Shown here one piece after another: positions 16,948 through 25,227 of a DNA stretch of 64,000 nucleotides (position 1 is the first letter of the stretch; the number at the start of each line of letters is the position of its first letter). Where the stretch lies: positions 682,001 through 746,000 of the forward strand of contig NZ_CP073066.1 of assembly GCF_018314255.1 (NCBI RefSeq), written 5' to 3'. Origin of the DNA: Lentilactobacillus buchneri. GTDB lineage: Bacteria; Bacillota; Bacilli; Lactobacillales; Lactobacillaceae. The notes below the pieces were generated by a model that made no database searches, had not been told where the DNA came from, and was given only the letters and a program-made list of their open reading frames with translations. The position numbers and the translations under genes were made by a program.

Positions 16948-19900
16948 TTACAAGTCCTTCAGACTGACGGTTCTTTCGAATAAACCTGTTGGTGACTGAT
17001 AACGAATCTTTGCCTCATCTGACAGCAGAATTCCATTAGGCTGTTGTAATTGACCAAACGGCGTGGTGATGCCGATATCCTTTAAATTTCCAAATGTTGG
17101 ATTTGCATGTAATCCATTCAATACTTCTTCCAAGATCTCCCGTTTTCCAGAAGACGCCTTAGTATTCCCATCAAAGACATTATGATTAGGAAATGAGATG
17201 AATTTGCTGAAACCAAGATTCAACTTGTGACGAAATTTATTCATATCATATAAAGAAAAGTACTGATTAACCTTGTCTAAAATCTCAGTGTAGACGTTAT
17301 TGTAATCCATACTTTCTTGCAGGGGATCTAATCTTCCTTTGCTTGCAAGTGTCTTGACAGATTGATCGGAGAGTACCAACTGCTTGGCGTTATATTGATA
17401 GGTCGAGCTTCCAAGCATGAACTTCTTATCACCATCAATCATCAATTGTCGGTACATTACTTTTCCTAAAACAATCTCAAAGTCTTCAACGACTTGGGTG
17501 ATCTCTCCCGTTTTCCGACTCTTCTTAGTCTTCGTGAGTTGTGGTGTCAATACATCTTTGAGAGCCCGGTCATAGTCCGCATCACTGACTTTTTTCGCGG
17601 CGTCTAAACGATCCCGTGCCCGCATTGGCACACCGACAACCCTATATTTATCGCCCTTCTTATTATGAATTCTGACAATTGCCATATACGCATCCGCACT
17701 GCCGCTATATCCACCATAGACATTAATCGGTCGATCAGCTTTTATCGGAATCAATTTTCGTTTGCCAGCATCTGATGCGGGATAAACGGTTTGATTGAAC
17801 ATTGCACCGCGAAGCGTATAAACTTCGTGTGAAATCAGCATGAATTTATAATGGTAAACATCCTTTAACTGCTGAATTGAATTTTCGCGGTCCCATATTA
17901 CTTCACCAGTCTCGGCATCAGCGATCTTTTCTTGAGTGTCATCAGTCAGATCATGGAGGAAATTAAAATTCCGCATGGTGACTTTATCTTCTTTAAACTT
18001 CTTGAAATCACCATAGACGAAGTATGGACGTAGCTTGATGTATCGATGGTACAAATATCTACCTAAAAAGGCTGTTAAGTAGGCGTCAAACGCATGATGA
18101 TAGTCATTGATCTCACGATTCTTGATAAACCCAAACTCATCTCTCATCTGATGGTTCATCCGGGCAGTAATTTCAATAATCTTGGTATCATCATTGCGAT
18201 ACTTGTCTCCCAAAATGTTCGCGACCAGTTTGATAACTTGGCTGGTTTCAACCAACTGTCGACGAATGAATCCATGCATCGCATACTTACTAATGGTATC
18301 GGGATCTGTTTGAAGGTTCTTGAGTTTGCGCTTACTAATCAAGCCTGCTTCAGCAAGCTGTTTCCAGAAGTGCCCCATCTTGGCACCAAACAATTGAACA
18401 GGTACATTATCAGATTTGCCATTGTTAATCGCCTTCGATACCAATACACGGTTGTTGAGTGAATCATCTTTGACGAACGCCTGTGGCAAAATATGATCAA
18501 TATCATAAGTACTAATTTCATCGATGTTGATTGGCTTTCCTGTGTAGATATCCTTCCCAAGTTGCGTGAAGTACAAGTACAACCGATCAATCAGGCCCTT
18601 CTTAGACTTTGCTGCATTGTCCAGTTCAGAAAGTAACTCGGGATTGATTGATTTAGCCAAAGATTTAGCAGTATCTTTTAAGGTATTTTCAAGTTGCCGT
18701 TGTCGTGAAATTGTCCGACGTGGATTACGGTCCTCTGAACGGGTAAACTCGATGGAAATATACTTAGGCGCAACTCCGCCCATGGCCTTTTGGATATCAT
18801 CAACGACTTTAACCACTTGGCGGATGGCCTTCTTATTTTGTGGAGAAGTGTATGCATCTGCCAACACATCTTCCACGTCGACTGCCTTCATTTGGTCAGC
18901 ATTCGCTTCGTGAATCCGTTTGGCAAAATCATTGTCAGACTGAATTTGCATGAAATTTTTATTGGTATTCCAAAGTTCGTCAATGATTCGTTCGCCTTGG
19001 TCATTGACAATTCCAGTTAACAGTTTCTTGGAAAGCCGGCCCCAACCTTGGTAACGACTGGATTCTAAAACATCTTTTTGCTGATCAGATAACCACGTAA
19101 TTTCGTTAAGCTTTTCCCGGAGGATTCTTTTGTCCTCAAATACAGTTGACCATTCAACAATCTTCTCGAAATCATCTTGAAGATCTGGTTCGTCAACCTT
19201 ATTACCAAATAATTTCTTGAAATCATTGTAGGTCCCCAAAGAATTGTTGAAATACTCTGGGTCTGATAAACCTGAAATCTCCGGATCACTGGGTAATCCA
19301 GTCTTAGACTTAATGTAGTTTTGCAGCTTCTTGACTGAGATATGCTTGTAGTTTTCGAAGAGATCCTGGAATATGGCCTGTTTATCAGCAACTTTCAATA
19401 ATTTGCCGTTAACCCGGACCATGTTCAACTCATTGAGGACTTTAAACTTCTCGTAAAGTAAACTTTCGTCCGGAAGAACATCTTCACCGATTAAGTAAGT
19501 ATCTTTGGTGGTCATTCGTTTGATGAATCTGTTCGCGGATGCGTTCCGGTCAACCTTTTCATCAAAATTCCAAGGGGTAATCTGCCCAGCTTCCTTACCC
19601 TTACGCTCCATCCAAGAAAAAACAGTCTCTGCTGATTTGGCCTGGTCGTCCGGCGTTATCATTGGCCCAACATAATATGGGACCCTAAAGGCAACCAATT
19701 CTTCAATCTTGTATTTTGCAAGGTGAAGATCATGCTTGTTTGGATTGATCTCGGCAAGCCATGGGTAATATTTGCTTTGATGTTCAATGATTTCATCAAG
19801 TTCTCTTTGATGCAGTTGATGAGGAATCACACCATTTTGTGATGTTCGTTGCTTTGGCATAAATTTTTCTGCATCAATCAGATCCATAATTTGCTTTGAA

Positions 19901-21063
19901 AGATCTGAATCATCCAAATTTTTCTTGACGCTCGACCAGAAGTCAGCTTGTTCGATGACTTTACCATCGTCACCCACGTATTGACTATATGCCTTCTTTA
20001 AGGCGGCTTTCTTCTTCGGATCAGCGAGTTGATCAATTATCTTTTTATACAACTTCAAGTGGTCATGATGATCATTGTACTTTTCGATCATTGATTCTGA
20101 TAATGACATGCCATTAGGAACAATTTGATTCAAAGTTACTTGAGAATATAAGTTCTGTAGGATAGCAATAATTGATTGTTGGTTTTCGTCCATTTCAGGT
20201 AAAATCTTTTGCAGTTTAGCATCAATATCTTCCTCATCGAATTTGAGTGCCCATGACTTGGAATCTACTGGCGTACACTGTACGACAACGTCGAGTTTTG
20301 ATTTGTAACCTAAAATGGCATTAATAATTTCTGACGCAATTTTTCCATTAATCTTATCTGTAGCTTTATCATCCACAGAGACAGGAACAATCTTTGGAAT
20401 TTGCTTTTTCTTGTCAAATTTACGAATTGAGGGATCGAGGAACTGATGGCCAATATCTTCGCTATTTGCGAGATTAATTTGAAACGACTCTTCAGGATTA
20501 ATTGCGGTATACAACTCATTTAACTTTTTAAATTGGTCAACAAAATTAACTTTGGACGCCTTAAAGGAATCTACTGGTGTTGAGTTTAAGAAGTTGCCAC
20601 GATATTTCACAATGTGGTGAATGGCCAAGTAAACCATCCGAATATCAAATTTTTCATCTTGCGTCATTAATGCATGACGTAAATGATAAATGGTCGGATA
20701 ATCCTTGTGGTACTGCATGTCGGTTAAATCCGGGAAAAGCATGGAACCCTTGAACTCTTTGCGTGAATCTTTTGGCGACAAATTGGATTGCTTCAACCTG
20801 GCGAAAAACGTGGAATCGACAGGTGTAATATATGGGTCAAATATTTCTTCTAATAACTTCAATCGCCACTTCCGTCGACTCAGACGCCGTCGAGTGGTTC
20901 GAAACATCCTGCGGTCAGCAGCGGGGTTGCCTTCCTGAAACAACCGGGCACCGATTGCAGTCTTACCTTTGATCCGCAATGGTTTTCCATCTTCGCCGAT
21001 TGCAACCCAACCAATTGATGAGGTCCCAATATCGAGACCTATATGATAATTATTAACTTTCAT
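16948..21063 (-). CDS. cas9: CRISPR-associated endonuclease Cas9 (type II-A)
   Basis: A 1371-residue Cas9. RuvC-I IGLDIGTSSIGW holds Asp11. The arginine-rich bridge helix follows near 57-80 (RRMFRTTRRRLSRRKWRL). RuvC-II has Glu772 in SIEFTR, the HNH domain has DIDHILPQ with His857, and RuvC-III has HHAFDAY with Asp993. The C-terminal part is the PAM-interacting region. All nuclease residues are present, so it should cut both strands. The frame is open to 21111, but the ATG at 21063 has AAGGAG ahead and gives the normal start. Length and context fit L. buchneri Cas9, whose PAM I recall as AAAA; this is not shown by the sequence. Confidence 0.98.
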   Translation of the reverse strand: MKVNNYHIGLDIGTSSIGWVAIGEDGKPLRIKGKTAIGARLFQEGNPAADRRMFRTTRRRLSRRKWRLKLLEEIFDPYITPVDSTFFARLKQSNLSPKDSRKEFKGSMLFPDLTDMQYHKDYPTIYHLRHALMTQDEKFDIRMVYLAIHHIVKYRGNFLNSTPVDSFKASKVNFVDQFKKLNELYTAINPEESFQINLANSEDIGHQFLDPSIRKFDKKKQIPKIVPVSVDDKATDKINGKIASEIINAILGYKSKLDVVVQCTPVDSKSWALKFDEEDIDAKLQKILPEMDENQQSIIAILQNLYSQVTLNQIVPNGMSLSESMIEKYNDHHDHLKLYKKIIDQLADPKKKAALKKAYSQYVGDDGKVIEQADFWSSVKKNLDDSDLSKQIMDLIDAEKFMPKQRTSQNGVIPHQLHQRELDEIIEHQSKYYPWLAEINPNKHDLHLAKYKIEELVAFRVPYYVGPMITPDDQAKSAETVFSWMERKGKEAGQITPWNFDEKVDRNASANRFIKRMTTKDTYLIGEDVLPDESLLYEKFKVLNELNMVRVNGKLLKVADKQAIFQDLFENYKHISVKKLQNYIKSKTGLPSDPEISGLSDPEYFNNSLGTYNDFKKLFGNKVDEPDLQDDFEKIVEWSTVFEDKRILREKLNEITWLSDQQKDVLESSRYQGWGRLSKKLLTGIVNDQGERIIDELWNTNKNFMQIQSDNDFAKRIHEANADQMKAVDVEDVLADAYTSPQNKKAIRQVVKVVDDIQKAMGGVAPKYISIEFTRSEDRNPRRTISRQRQLENTLKDTAKSLAKSINPELLSELDNAAKSKKGLIDRLYLYFTQLGKDIYTGKPINIDEISTYDIDHILPQAFVKDDSLNNRVLVSKAINNGKSDNVPVQLFGAKMGHFWKQLAEAGLISKRKLKNLQTDPDTISKYAMHGFIRRQLVETSQVIKLVANILGDKYRNDDTKIIEITARMNHQMRDEFGFIKNREINDYHHAFDAYLTAFLGRYLYHRYIKLRPYFVYGDFKKFKEDKVTMRNFNFLHDLTDDTQEKIADAETGEVIWDRENSIQQLKDVYHYKFMLISHEVYTLRGAMFNQTVYPASDAGKRKLIPIKADRPINVYGGYSGSADAYMAIVRIHNKKGDKYRVVGVPMRARDRLDAAKKVSDADYDRALKDVLTPQLTKTKKSRKTGEITQVVEDFEIVLGKVMYRQLMIDGDKKFMLGSSTYQYNAKQLVLSDQSVKTLASKGRLDPLQESMDYNNVYTEILDKVNQYFSLYDMNKFRHKLNLGFSKFISFPNHNVFDGNTKASSGKREILEEVLNGLHANPTFGNLKDIGITTPFGQLQQPNGILLSDEAKIRYQSPTGLFERTVSLKDL

Positions 21064-21277
21064 GCTCGTAAACTCCTTGGAATATTGTTGCCCTGTAAAT
21101 CGCCTTGGCACATCATCTATTATGCATTAACCGGCAATTATCCGAAACCCTTTTGGCATAGATTGGTTGGGAATTTTTCGATCCATTTATTGATCTTGCA
21201 TCCAGTTAAGGTCTTATAAAGATCTTCAATGTAGAATGCCGCATTTTTAGAACCATCGATCCTCCTTAAGCTCACAA
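21064..21277. other. Intergenic region upstream of cas9 with a possible small ORF remnant
   Basis: The cas9 promoter must lie here but no box pair stands out. On the minus strand AAGGAGG at about 21260-21266 precedes an ATG (21256) opening a 16-codon ORF that ends at 21206. In another frame, a longer stretch of about 45 codons (containing NAAFYIEDLYKTLTG and KWIEKFPTNL) reads like real protein until a stop near 21140. This may be a decayed gene end or a frameshifted small peptide gene. I do not recognise it. Confidence 0.35.
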
Positions 21278-21327
21278 AAAAACTCCTTTTGAGCGGACCA
21301 GCAGGTGAGCTGGTCCGCTCAAAAGGA
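21278..21327 (-). terminator. Strong terminator downstream of the 132-aa orphan gene
   Basis: CCTTTTGAGCGGACCAGC (21285-21302) and its exact complement (21309-21326) enclose AGGTGA. On the minus strand a run of seven T follows, so it ends the transcript of the gene whose stop is at 21367. Confidence 0.85.
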
Positions 21328-21366
21328 ATTCATTTTATCCATCCATTTCTTCATTACAACCTGCCT

Positions 21367-21765
21367 CTAATAAAATGGATGTGGCCCTTCGTTTCTGTGC
21401 TCAAATATTTTGTTCTCCAGAGCAATTCGGCTTTTTTCAGGCAACGTTGGTGGAACCAGTAACAAAACTGGGCAGCCATCATGTTGGGAAAATACTTGGT
21501 CCTTTTCAACACCATCGATTAAGAATTGACCATCGGGCATTCGATAAACATCATAACCGAGTTGAGAAGAATTGTAGCCGATCGCATCACTCATTTCAAC
21601 ATCTGACATGCCTTCCGTATTCGAAGTGAGGCCCATAACTACCCCATAGTCAAAATCAAAGAGGCGAAGGCGGGGGTCATTTGTTTTGAAAATTCTAGTT
21701 TGGAGTTTATGATGCCCTGACTGTTTATATCTTTTCTTAACTCGCTTAAGCTTATCAGCGTTCAT
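21367..21765 (-). CDS. Uncharacterised protein, 132 aa
   Basis: I do not recognise this protein. It is soluble with a basic N-terminus (MNADKLKRVKKRYKQSG). The middle part (LRLFDFDYGVVMGLTSNTEGMSDVEMSDAIGYNSSQLGYDVYRMPDGQFLIDG) looks beta-rich and folded, and the end (FEHRNEGPHPFY) is proline/histidine-containing. It has no signal peptide or membrane segment. AGGAGG lies 10 nt before the ATG and a strong terminator follows, so it is a real single-gene unit. It sits next to cas9 on the same strand but is separated by the terminator, so a CRISPR link is not supported. Confidence 0.6.
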   Translation of the reverse strand: MNADKLKRVKKRYKQSGHHKLQTRIFKTNDPRLRLFDFDYGVVMGLTSNTEGMSDVEMSDAIGYNSSQLGYDVYRMPDGQFLIDGVEKDQVFSQHDGCPVLLLVPPTLPEKSRIALENKIFEHRNEGPHPFY

Positions 21766-22019
21766 TTACGACTGTCCTCCTGCTATTTTACGTGCTTTTA
21801 CCAAGCAATTTTGTTATAGGAAAATAAGTATCTATAGCATACAACCCCAATAGAAACGAGACAATGCACTTTAATGAATGTTAATCAATATACACTTTGT
21901 CCGAGGTTGAGGGAGAAACGGCCAACCACTGGCGTTTAGTAACCACTGAAGATGCATTTTCTTCTAAAATCCACGGCGTTATTTCCACCACAAAAAAGAA
22001 TGCACTCACAAGGCTGTGG

Positions 22020-22460
22020 CTATTTCACAGCAAAGGGATCCGCCAAATGATTCTTAGCCTTCTCATCTTGCACATAGGCAACTTCCCGATCAATAATTGC
22101 CTGAGAATTTGGATCAGTATACACGTTCAGCTTGTAATCAATTTCTTTCAGATTGTCTGCCAACAGCCGCTGTTTTGCCAAAACCTCTTGGCGATGCTTT
22201 AACAACAGCTGTTTGCGGTCATCAATCGAAGCGGCTCCCTGCATACAGTAACCAATGTATTTCTTAATGTCCTTAATCTTCATATCAGTGTTCTTCAAAC
22301 AGCAAATGGTGTGAATAAAATTCAAGTCAGAATCGGTAAACTCACGATATCCGGCCTCGTTTCGGGAAACAAACGGCAAGAGCCCCTGCTTGTCGTAATA
22401 CCGCAGCGTGTAAATGGAAAGGCCGGTCTTTTCGGCGACCTCTTTAATTGAATAAGTCAT
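22020..22460 (-). CDS. MerR-family transcriptional regulator
   Basis: A 146-residue regulator. The N-terminal winged helix is clear: YSIKEVAEKTGLSIYTLRYYDKQGLLPFVSRNEAGYREFTDSDL. It is followed by a helical linker (IKDIKKYIGYCMQG) and a coiled-coil dimerisation helix near 80-115. No metal-binding cysteine pattern is seen, so it resembles the MerR group paired with reductase or dehydrogenase genes. It faces the NAD-dependent reductase gene and probably controls it through the dyad at 22493-22508. The frame extends to 22493, but the ATG at 22460 with AAGGGATGATGAG ahead gives the usual start. Confidence 0.85.
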   Translation of the reverse strand: MTYSIKEVAEKTGLSIYTLRYYDKQGLLPFVSRNEAGYREFTDSDLNFIHTICCLKNTDMKIKDIKKYIGYCMQGAASIDDRKQLLLKHRQEVLAKQRLLADNLKEIDYKLNVYTDPNSQAIIDREVAYVQDEKAKNHLADPFAVK

Positions 22461-22487
22461 CTCATCATCCCTTTTAAGTTTAATGTC

Positions 22488-22518
22488 TTGCACTAGAGTG
22501 TACTCTAGCCTTTAGGAT
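22488..22518 (+). promoter_or_regulatory. MerR-type promoter with 19-bp spacer and internal dyad
   Basis: TTGCAC (22488-22493) and TAGGAT (22513-22518) are separated by 19 bp, the over-long spacing typical of MerR-activated promoters. The perfect dyad CTAGAGT-GT-ACTCTAG (22493-22508) lies within the spacer. The promoter drives the reductase gene that starts at 22549. Confidence 0.75.
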
Positions 22519-22548
22519 AAAGATATTAAATTAACGAGGAGAATATAA

Positions 22549-23580
22549 ATGATTAAAAAAGTATTAGTAACTGGCGGGAACGGCTTTCTGGGCCTCCGAA
22601 TTATTTCGCAATTGTTGGCTAAAGGTTATGACGTCAGAACCACGCTGCGTTCTCTCGACAAGCAATCACTGGTATTGGATACGTTAGCCGCCAACAACAT
22701 TGCAAATCTCGACCAGCTGGAATTTGTTCGAGCTGATTTATCAAAAGACGATGGCTGGCAGGAAGCAATGAACGGCATCACAGATGTCATGAGTGTCGCA
22801 TCCCCCGTATTCTTCGGTAACACCAAAGATAAAAATGCGGCAATGCGACCAGCAATCGACGGCATCACCCGAAACGTCCAAGCTGCACAGAATGCGGGAG
22901 TAAAGCGACTTGTCATGACCGCGAATTTTGGCGGCGTTGGTTTCAGCAATCTGGACAAAAATAGTATCACCGATGAAAATGACTGGACCAATCCGGATCA
23001 AAAGGGCCTTTCCCTATATGAGAAATCAAAATTACTCGCTGAAAAAGAAGCTTGGAAGCTGGTGAATGAGTCTGACAATTCAATGGCGTTGACAACTATC
23101 AATCCAGTTGCCATTCTCGGACCGGCAATGAACGGGCATATATCAGGGAGTTTCGGTATTTTGGAAAACTTGATGAATGGCAGCATGAAACACATTCCCA
23201 ACATTCCGCTCAACATTGTTGACGTCAGAGACGTTGCCGATTTGCACATTCGCGCCATGGAAAATCCAAATGCCGCCGGGGAACGTTTTATCGCCACCGC
23301 CGACGGCCAGATTACCATGCCGGAAATGGCAACAATTATCCGACAGCATTACCCCCAACTGAAAAGCGAAGTTGCCGATAAAATTTTACCAAACTGGGTG
23401 GTGAGGGTCGGTTCCCTATTCAACCAACAGGCAAAAGAAGGTCAACTGTTACTGGACGTGAATCGGAATGTCAGTAATCAAAAAGCCCGCGACCTGCTGG
23501 GGTGGCAGCCAGTCGGCAGTATTGAGAAAACAATTCTGGATACGCTTCAGAGCATGGACAAATTTGACCTGTTGAAGTGA
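22549..23580 (+). CDS. Extended SDR: NAD(P)-dependent epimerase/reductase
   Basis: A 343-residue extended short-chain dehydrogenase. The Rossmann motif TGGNGFLG lies at 8-15, and the active-site YxxxK is YEKSK with Tyr157 and Lys161. TTINPVAILGPAM and DVRDVADLHIRAMENPNAAGERFI are typical of dihydroflavonol-4-reductase-like enzymes. These cytoplasmic proteins reduce aldehydes or ketones with NADPH, and in bacteria often answer to reactive carbonyl stress. A MerR-family gene faces it and a MerR-type promoter lies between, which fits inducible detoxification. The true substrate is unknown. GAGGAGAA precedes the ATG. Confidence 0.85.
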   Translation: MIKKVLVTGGNGFLGLRIISQLLAKGYDVRTTLRSLDKQSLVLDTLAANNIANLDQLEFVRADLSKDDGWQEAMNGITDVMSVASPVFFGNTKDKNAAMRPAIDGITRNVQAAQNAGVKRLVMTANFGGVGFSNLDKNSITDENDWTNPDQKGLSLYEKSKLLAEKEAWKLVNESDNSMALTTINPVAILGPAMNGHISGSFGILENLMNGSMKHIPNIPLNIVDVRDVADLHIRAMENPNAAGERFIATADGQITMPEMATIIRQHYPQLKSEVADKILPNWVVRVGSLFNQQAKEGQLLLDVNRNVSNQKARDLLGWQPVGSIEKTILDTLQSMDKFDLLK

Positions 23581-23590
23581 ATGCACCATC

Positions 23591-23640
23591 AAAAAAGGCA
23601 TTAACCCACGTCACAAAACGTCACTGAGGTTAATGCCTTT
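23591..23640. terminator. Shared terminator of the reductase and surface-protein genes
   Basis: AAAGGCATTAACC pairs with GGTTAATGCCTTT over a 21-nt loop. Six T follow on the minus strand and three on the plus strand, so it serves mainly the minus-strand surface-protein gene. Confidence 0.75.
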
Positions 23641-23653
23641 AGTCGACCATGAT

Positions 23654-24823
23654 TTAATTATCAACTTTACCGAGGATAAACACATAGCCATATCGACTTG
23701 CCAAATCACCAGATTCACCACTTGGCATGACAATGTTATTGACAATTTGAATGCCGAGTTTGTATCCAGATAAGGACGCCCGCTTACTGTCGGTGTAGCC
23801 TTCCGCATTCAGCAATTTCTTAACACCGGCAATTTTGGTTGCGTTGGACGCATTGTGGTTGGTGTAAAGCCACTTTTGAATTGCCGGGAACGTCTTGATA
23901 TCGGTGTAGCCGGTTGTACTGATCGGACTCGGATCACCATCAATATCATTATCAAAGCTGTCATAATTATAGGCAGCGATCTTTGATAACCCCAAATCCG
24001 GCTGAGAGTTAGGGAATAACTTAATAATTTCTCTGGCGAGTTTTTGATTCTTACCGGTTTGAAGATACTGGTTAAAATCGGTATTATTCACAAAATAACC
24101 AATATCAACATAATTCATTCCGGTATGATCGGGATTAAGCCCACCCGTGATCGCAGATTCTGCAACGTACCCCCTGGTACTCTTGGTGGTACCGTTTAAA
24201 GTCCCGGACAGGTAGACGTACTTGGTATCTTTCCCATTGTGCTGCATGACAACTGTATGGGTTTTCTGGAACACAGCACCAGGATAATCCTTCAGGTTCG
24301 CCCGTTTCTTAGTATGGGTATAATTCCATACGTAAACATTTTTTGCTTTGTACGAATCCTTTACGTGGAAATAATCGTACTTGTTATACCACTTTGTGCT
24401 GATAATTTGATACCCATATGGGCTAAATCCGGGAGTCAAAGCATTTGTTCGAACATACCCCTGCATGTTGCCAGTCCGGTTGGCAACGTAATAGTAAGTC
24501 GCACTCTTCAATTTGTGATAGATGCGAACCTTTTTCTCGACAAACCACGTGGTTGTTTTGTGATTGGCGAGTTTGTAACCCTTTTTGTAGAAGACATTCG
24601 ACTTGATATTTTTGTCAAATTCCTGGTTATTCCACACGGACGCCTTGGTTTTGGCCTTCGCGTGAAAGGCAACATCTTCAGTATAGTTGCTGTAATTTTG
24701 ATAAGTCTTCAGCGTTTTCACCCGATAATTATTGTGGGCTGCCTGTGCGGGCTGTGGGCTGGCCACCACAGCAAATACGACAAAGGCCAGCATCACACCG
24801 ACAAGCTTAACGAGTTTTTTCAT
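23654..24823 (-). CDS. Secreted surface protein with SH3-like repeats, 389 aa
   Basis: An exported protein with a clear signal peptide (basic MKK, hydrophobic core, PAQAAHN cleavage region near 29). Residues 35-225 are rich in tyrosine, lysine and threonine and read as two or three repeats of the lactobacillar SH3-like wall-binding type (for example YYVANRTGNMQGYVRTNAL and VYLSGTLNGTTKSTRGYVAESAI). The C-terminal 150 residues (LGLSKIAAYNYDSFDNDIDGD, KTFPAIQKWLYTN) form a separate domain I do not recognise. No LPXTG anchor is visible, so attachment would be non-covalent. GAGGGGG precedes the ATG. Confidence 0.75.
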   Translation of the reverse strand: MKKLVKLVGVMLAFVVFAVVASPQPAQAAHNNYRVKTLKTYQNYSNYTEDVAFHAKAKTKASVWNNQEFDKNIKSNVFYKKGYKLANHKTTTWFVEKKVRIYHKLKSATYYYVANRTGNMQGYVRTNALTPGFSPYGYQIISTKWYNKYDYFHVKDSYKAKNVYVWNYTHTKKRANLKDYPGAVFQKTHTVVMQHNGKDTKYVYLSGTLNGTTKSTRGYVAESAITGGLNPDHTGMNYVDIGYFVNNTDFNQYLQTGKNQKLAREIIKLFPNSQPDLGLSKIAAYNYDSFDNDIDGDPSPISTTGYTDIKTFPAIQKWLYTNHNASNATKIAGVKKLLNAEGYTDSKRASLSGYKLGIQIVNNIVMPSGESGDLASRYGYVFILGKVDN

Positions 24824-24918
24824 GAATGAACCCCCTCTTTCAATAACAGAATATCATGATTAAGTTACCACTGTGTTAAATAATGTATTCATTTTCATGA
24901 TGGATTCAGATTGGTGTG

Positions 24919-24947
24919 TTGACGAAAGGTAGACAATCATTTAAAAT
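24919..24947 (+). promoter_or_regulatory. Promoter of the tryptophan-transporter leader
   Basis: TTGACG (24919-24924), a 17-bp spacer and TAAAAT (24942-24947) make a strong promoter. It starts transcription near 24954, about 26 nt before the leader ORF. Confidence 0.75.
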
Positions 24948-24979
24948 TATAGGTATTCTATCACGAAAGGAAGATTGCT

Positions 24980-25018
24980 ATGAGTTCACTTGTTAATCGC
25001 AGTTGGCAAAGCCGGTAA
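24980..25018 (+). CDS. Putative Trp-codon leader peptide (12 aa)
   Basis: A short ORF, MSSLVNRSWQSR, has a strong ribosome site (GAAAGGAAG) 6 nt ahead and lies just downstream of a good promoter. It is followed by several competing hairpins and a terminator, ahead of an ABC transporter of the tryptophan type. It holds a single TGG codon at position 9. The arrangement is that of ribosome-controlled transcription attenuation: stalling at the Trp codon would favour the antiterminator. It is too short to be judged by coding statistics. Confidence 0.65.
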   Translation: MSSLVNRSWQSR

Positions 25019-25173
25019 CAAGTCACATCGACACAGATGCGACTTGATCTTAAGCATGCGATCATGAACGCATCTGTGCCGGCAATCTTTCGGAAAACGA
25101 ACGGTCTGGCCAGATGATTTCGGCAGGCCGACTTATCACGAGTATTTCGGTCAGACCGGAATGCTCGTTTTTT
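25019..25173 (+). promoter_or_regulatory. Attenuator: competing hairpins and terminator upstream of trpX
   Basis: Four pairings can be drawn. Hairpin A is CAAGTC (25019-25024) with GACTTG (25041-25046). Hairpin B is CACAGATGCG (25032-25041) with CGCATCTGTG (25069-25078) and excludes A. Hairpin C is CGGTCTG (25102-25108) with CAGGCCG (25124-25130). An alternative pairs CGGTCTGGCC (25102-25111) with GGTCAGACCG (25149-25158) and would break both C and the terminator. The terminator stem is ACGAG(25138)...CTCGT plus six T, ending at 25173. The T-box core AGGGTGGTACCGCG was not found, so a T-box riboswitch is unlikely. Confidence 0.65.
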
Positions 25174-25227
25174 GTTCGCATAACTGATGGCGTTACATAT
25201 TTATTCAAATTGAGGGAGACAGCTATT

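Noticed and set aside
21367..21765. Orphan gene as an anti-CRISPR or accessory cas gene
   Set aside because: A strong terminator separates it from cas9 and it shows no likeness to known families; nearness alone is not enough.
21897..22202. Plus-strand frame opposite the MerR gene
   Set aside because: Mostly the antisense of the MerR coding sequence, with no ribosome site and no recognisable protein.
24954..25227. T-box riboswitch upstream of the tryptophan transporter
   Set aside because: The conserved T-box core (AGGGTGG...ACCGCG type) was looked for and not found; a leader ORF with competing hairpins explains the region better.
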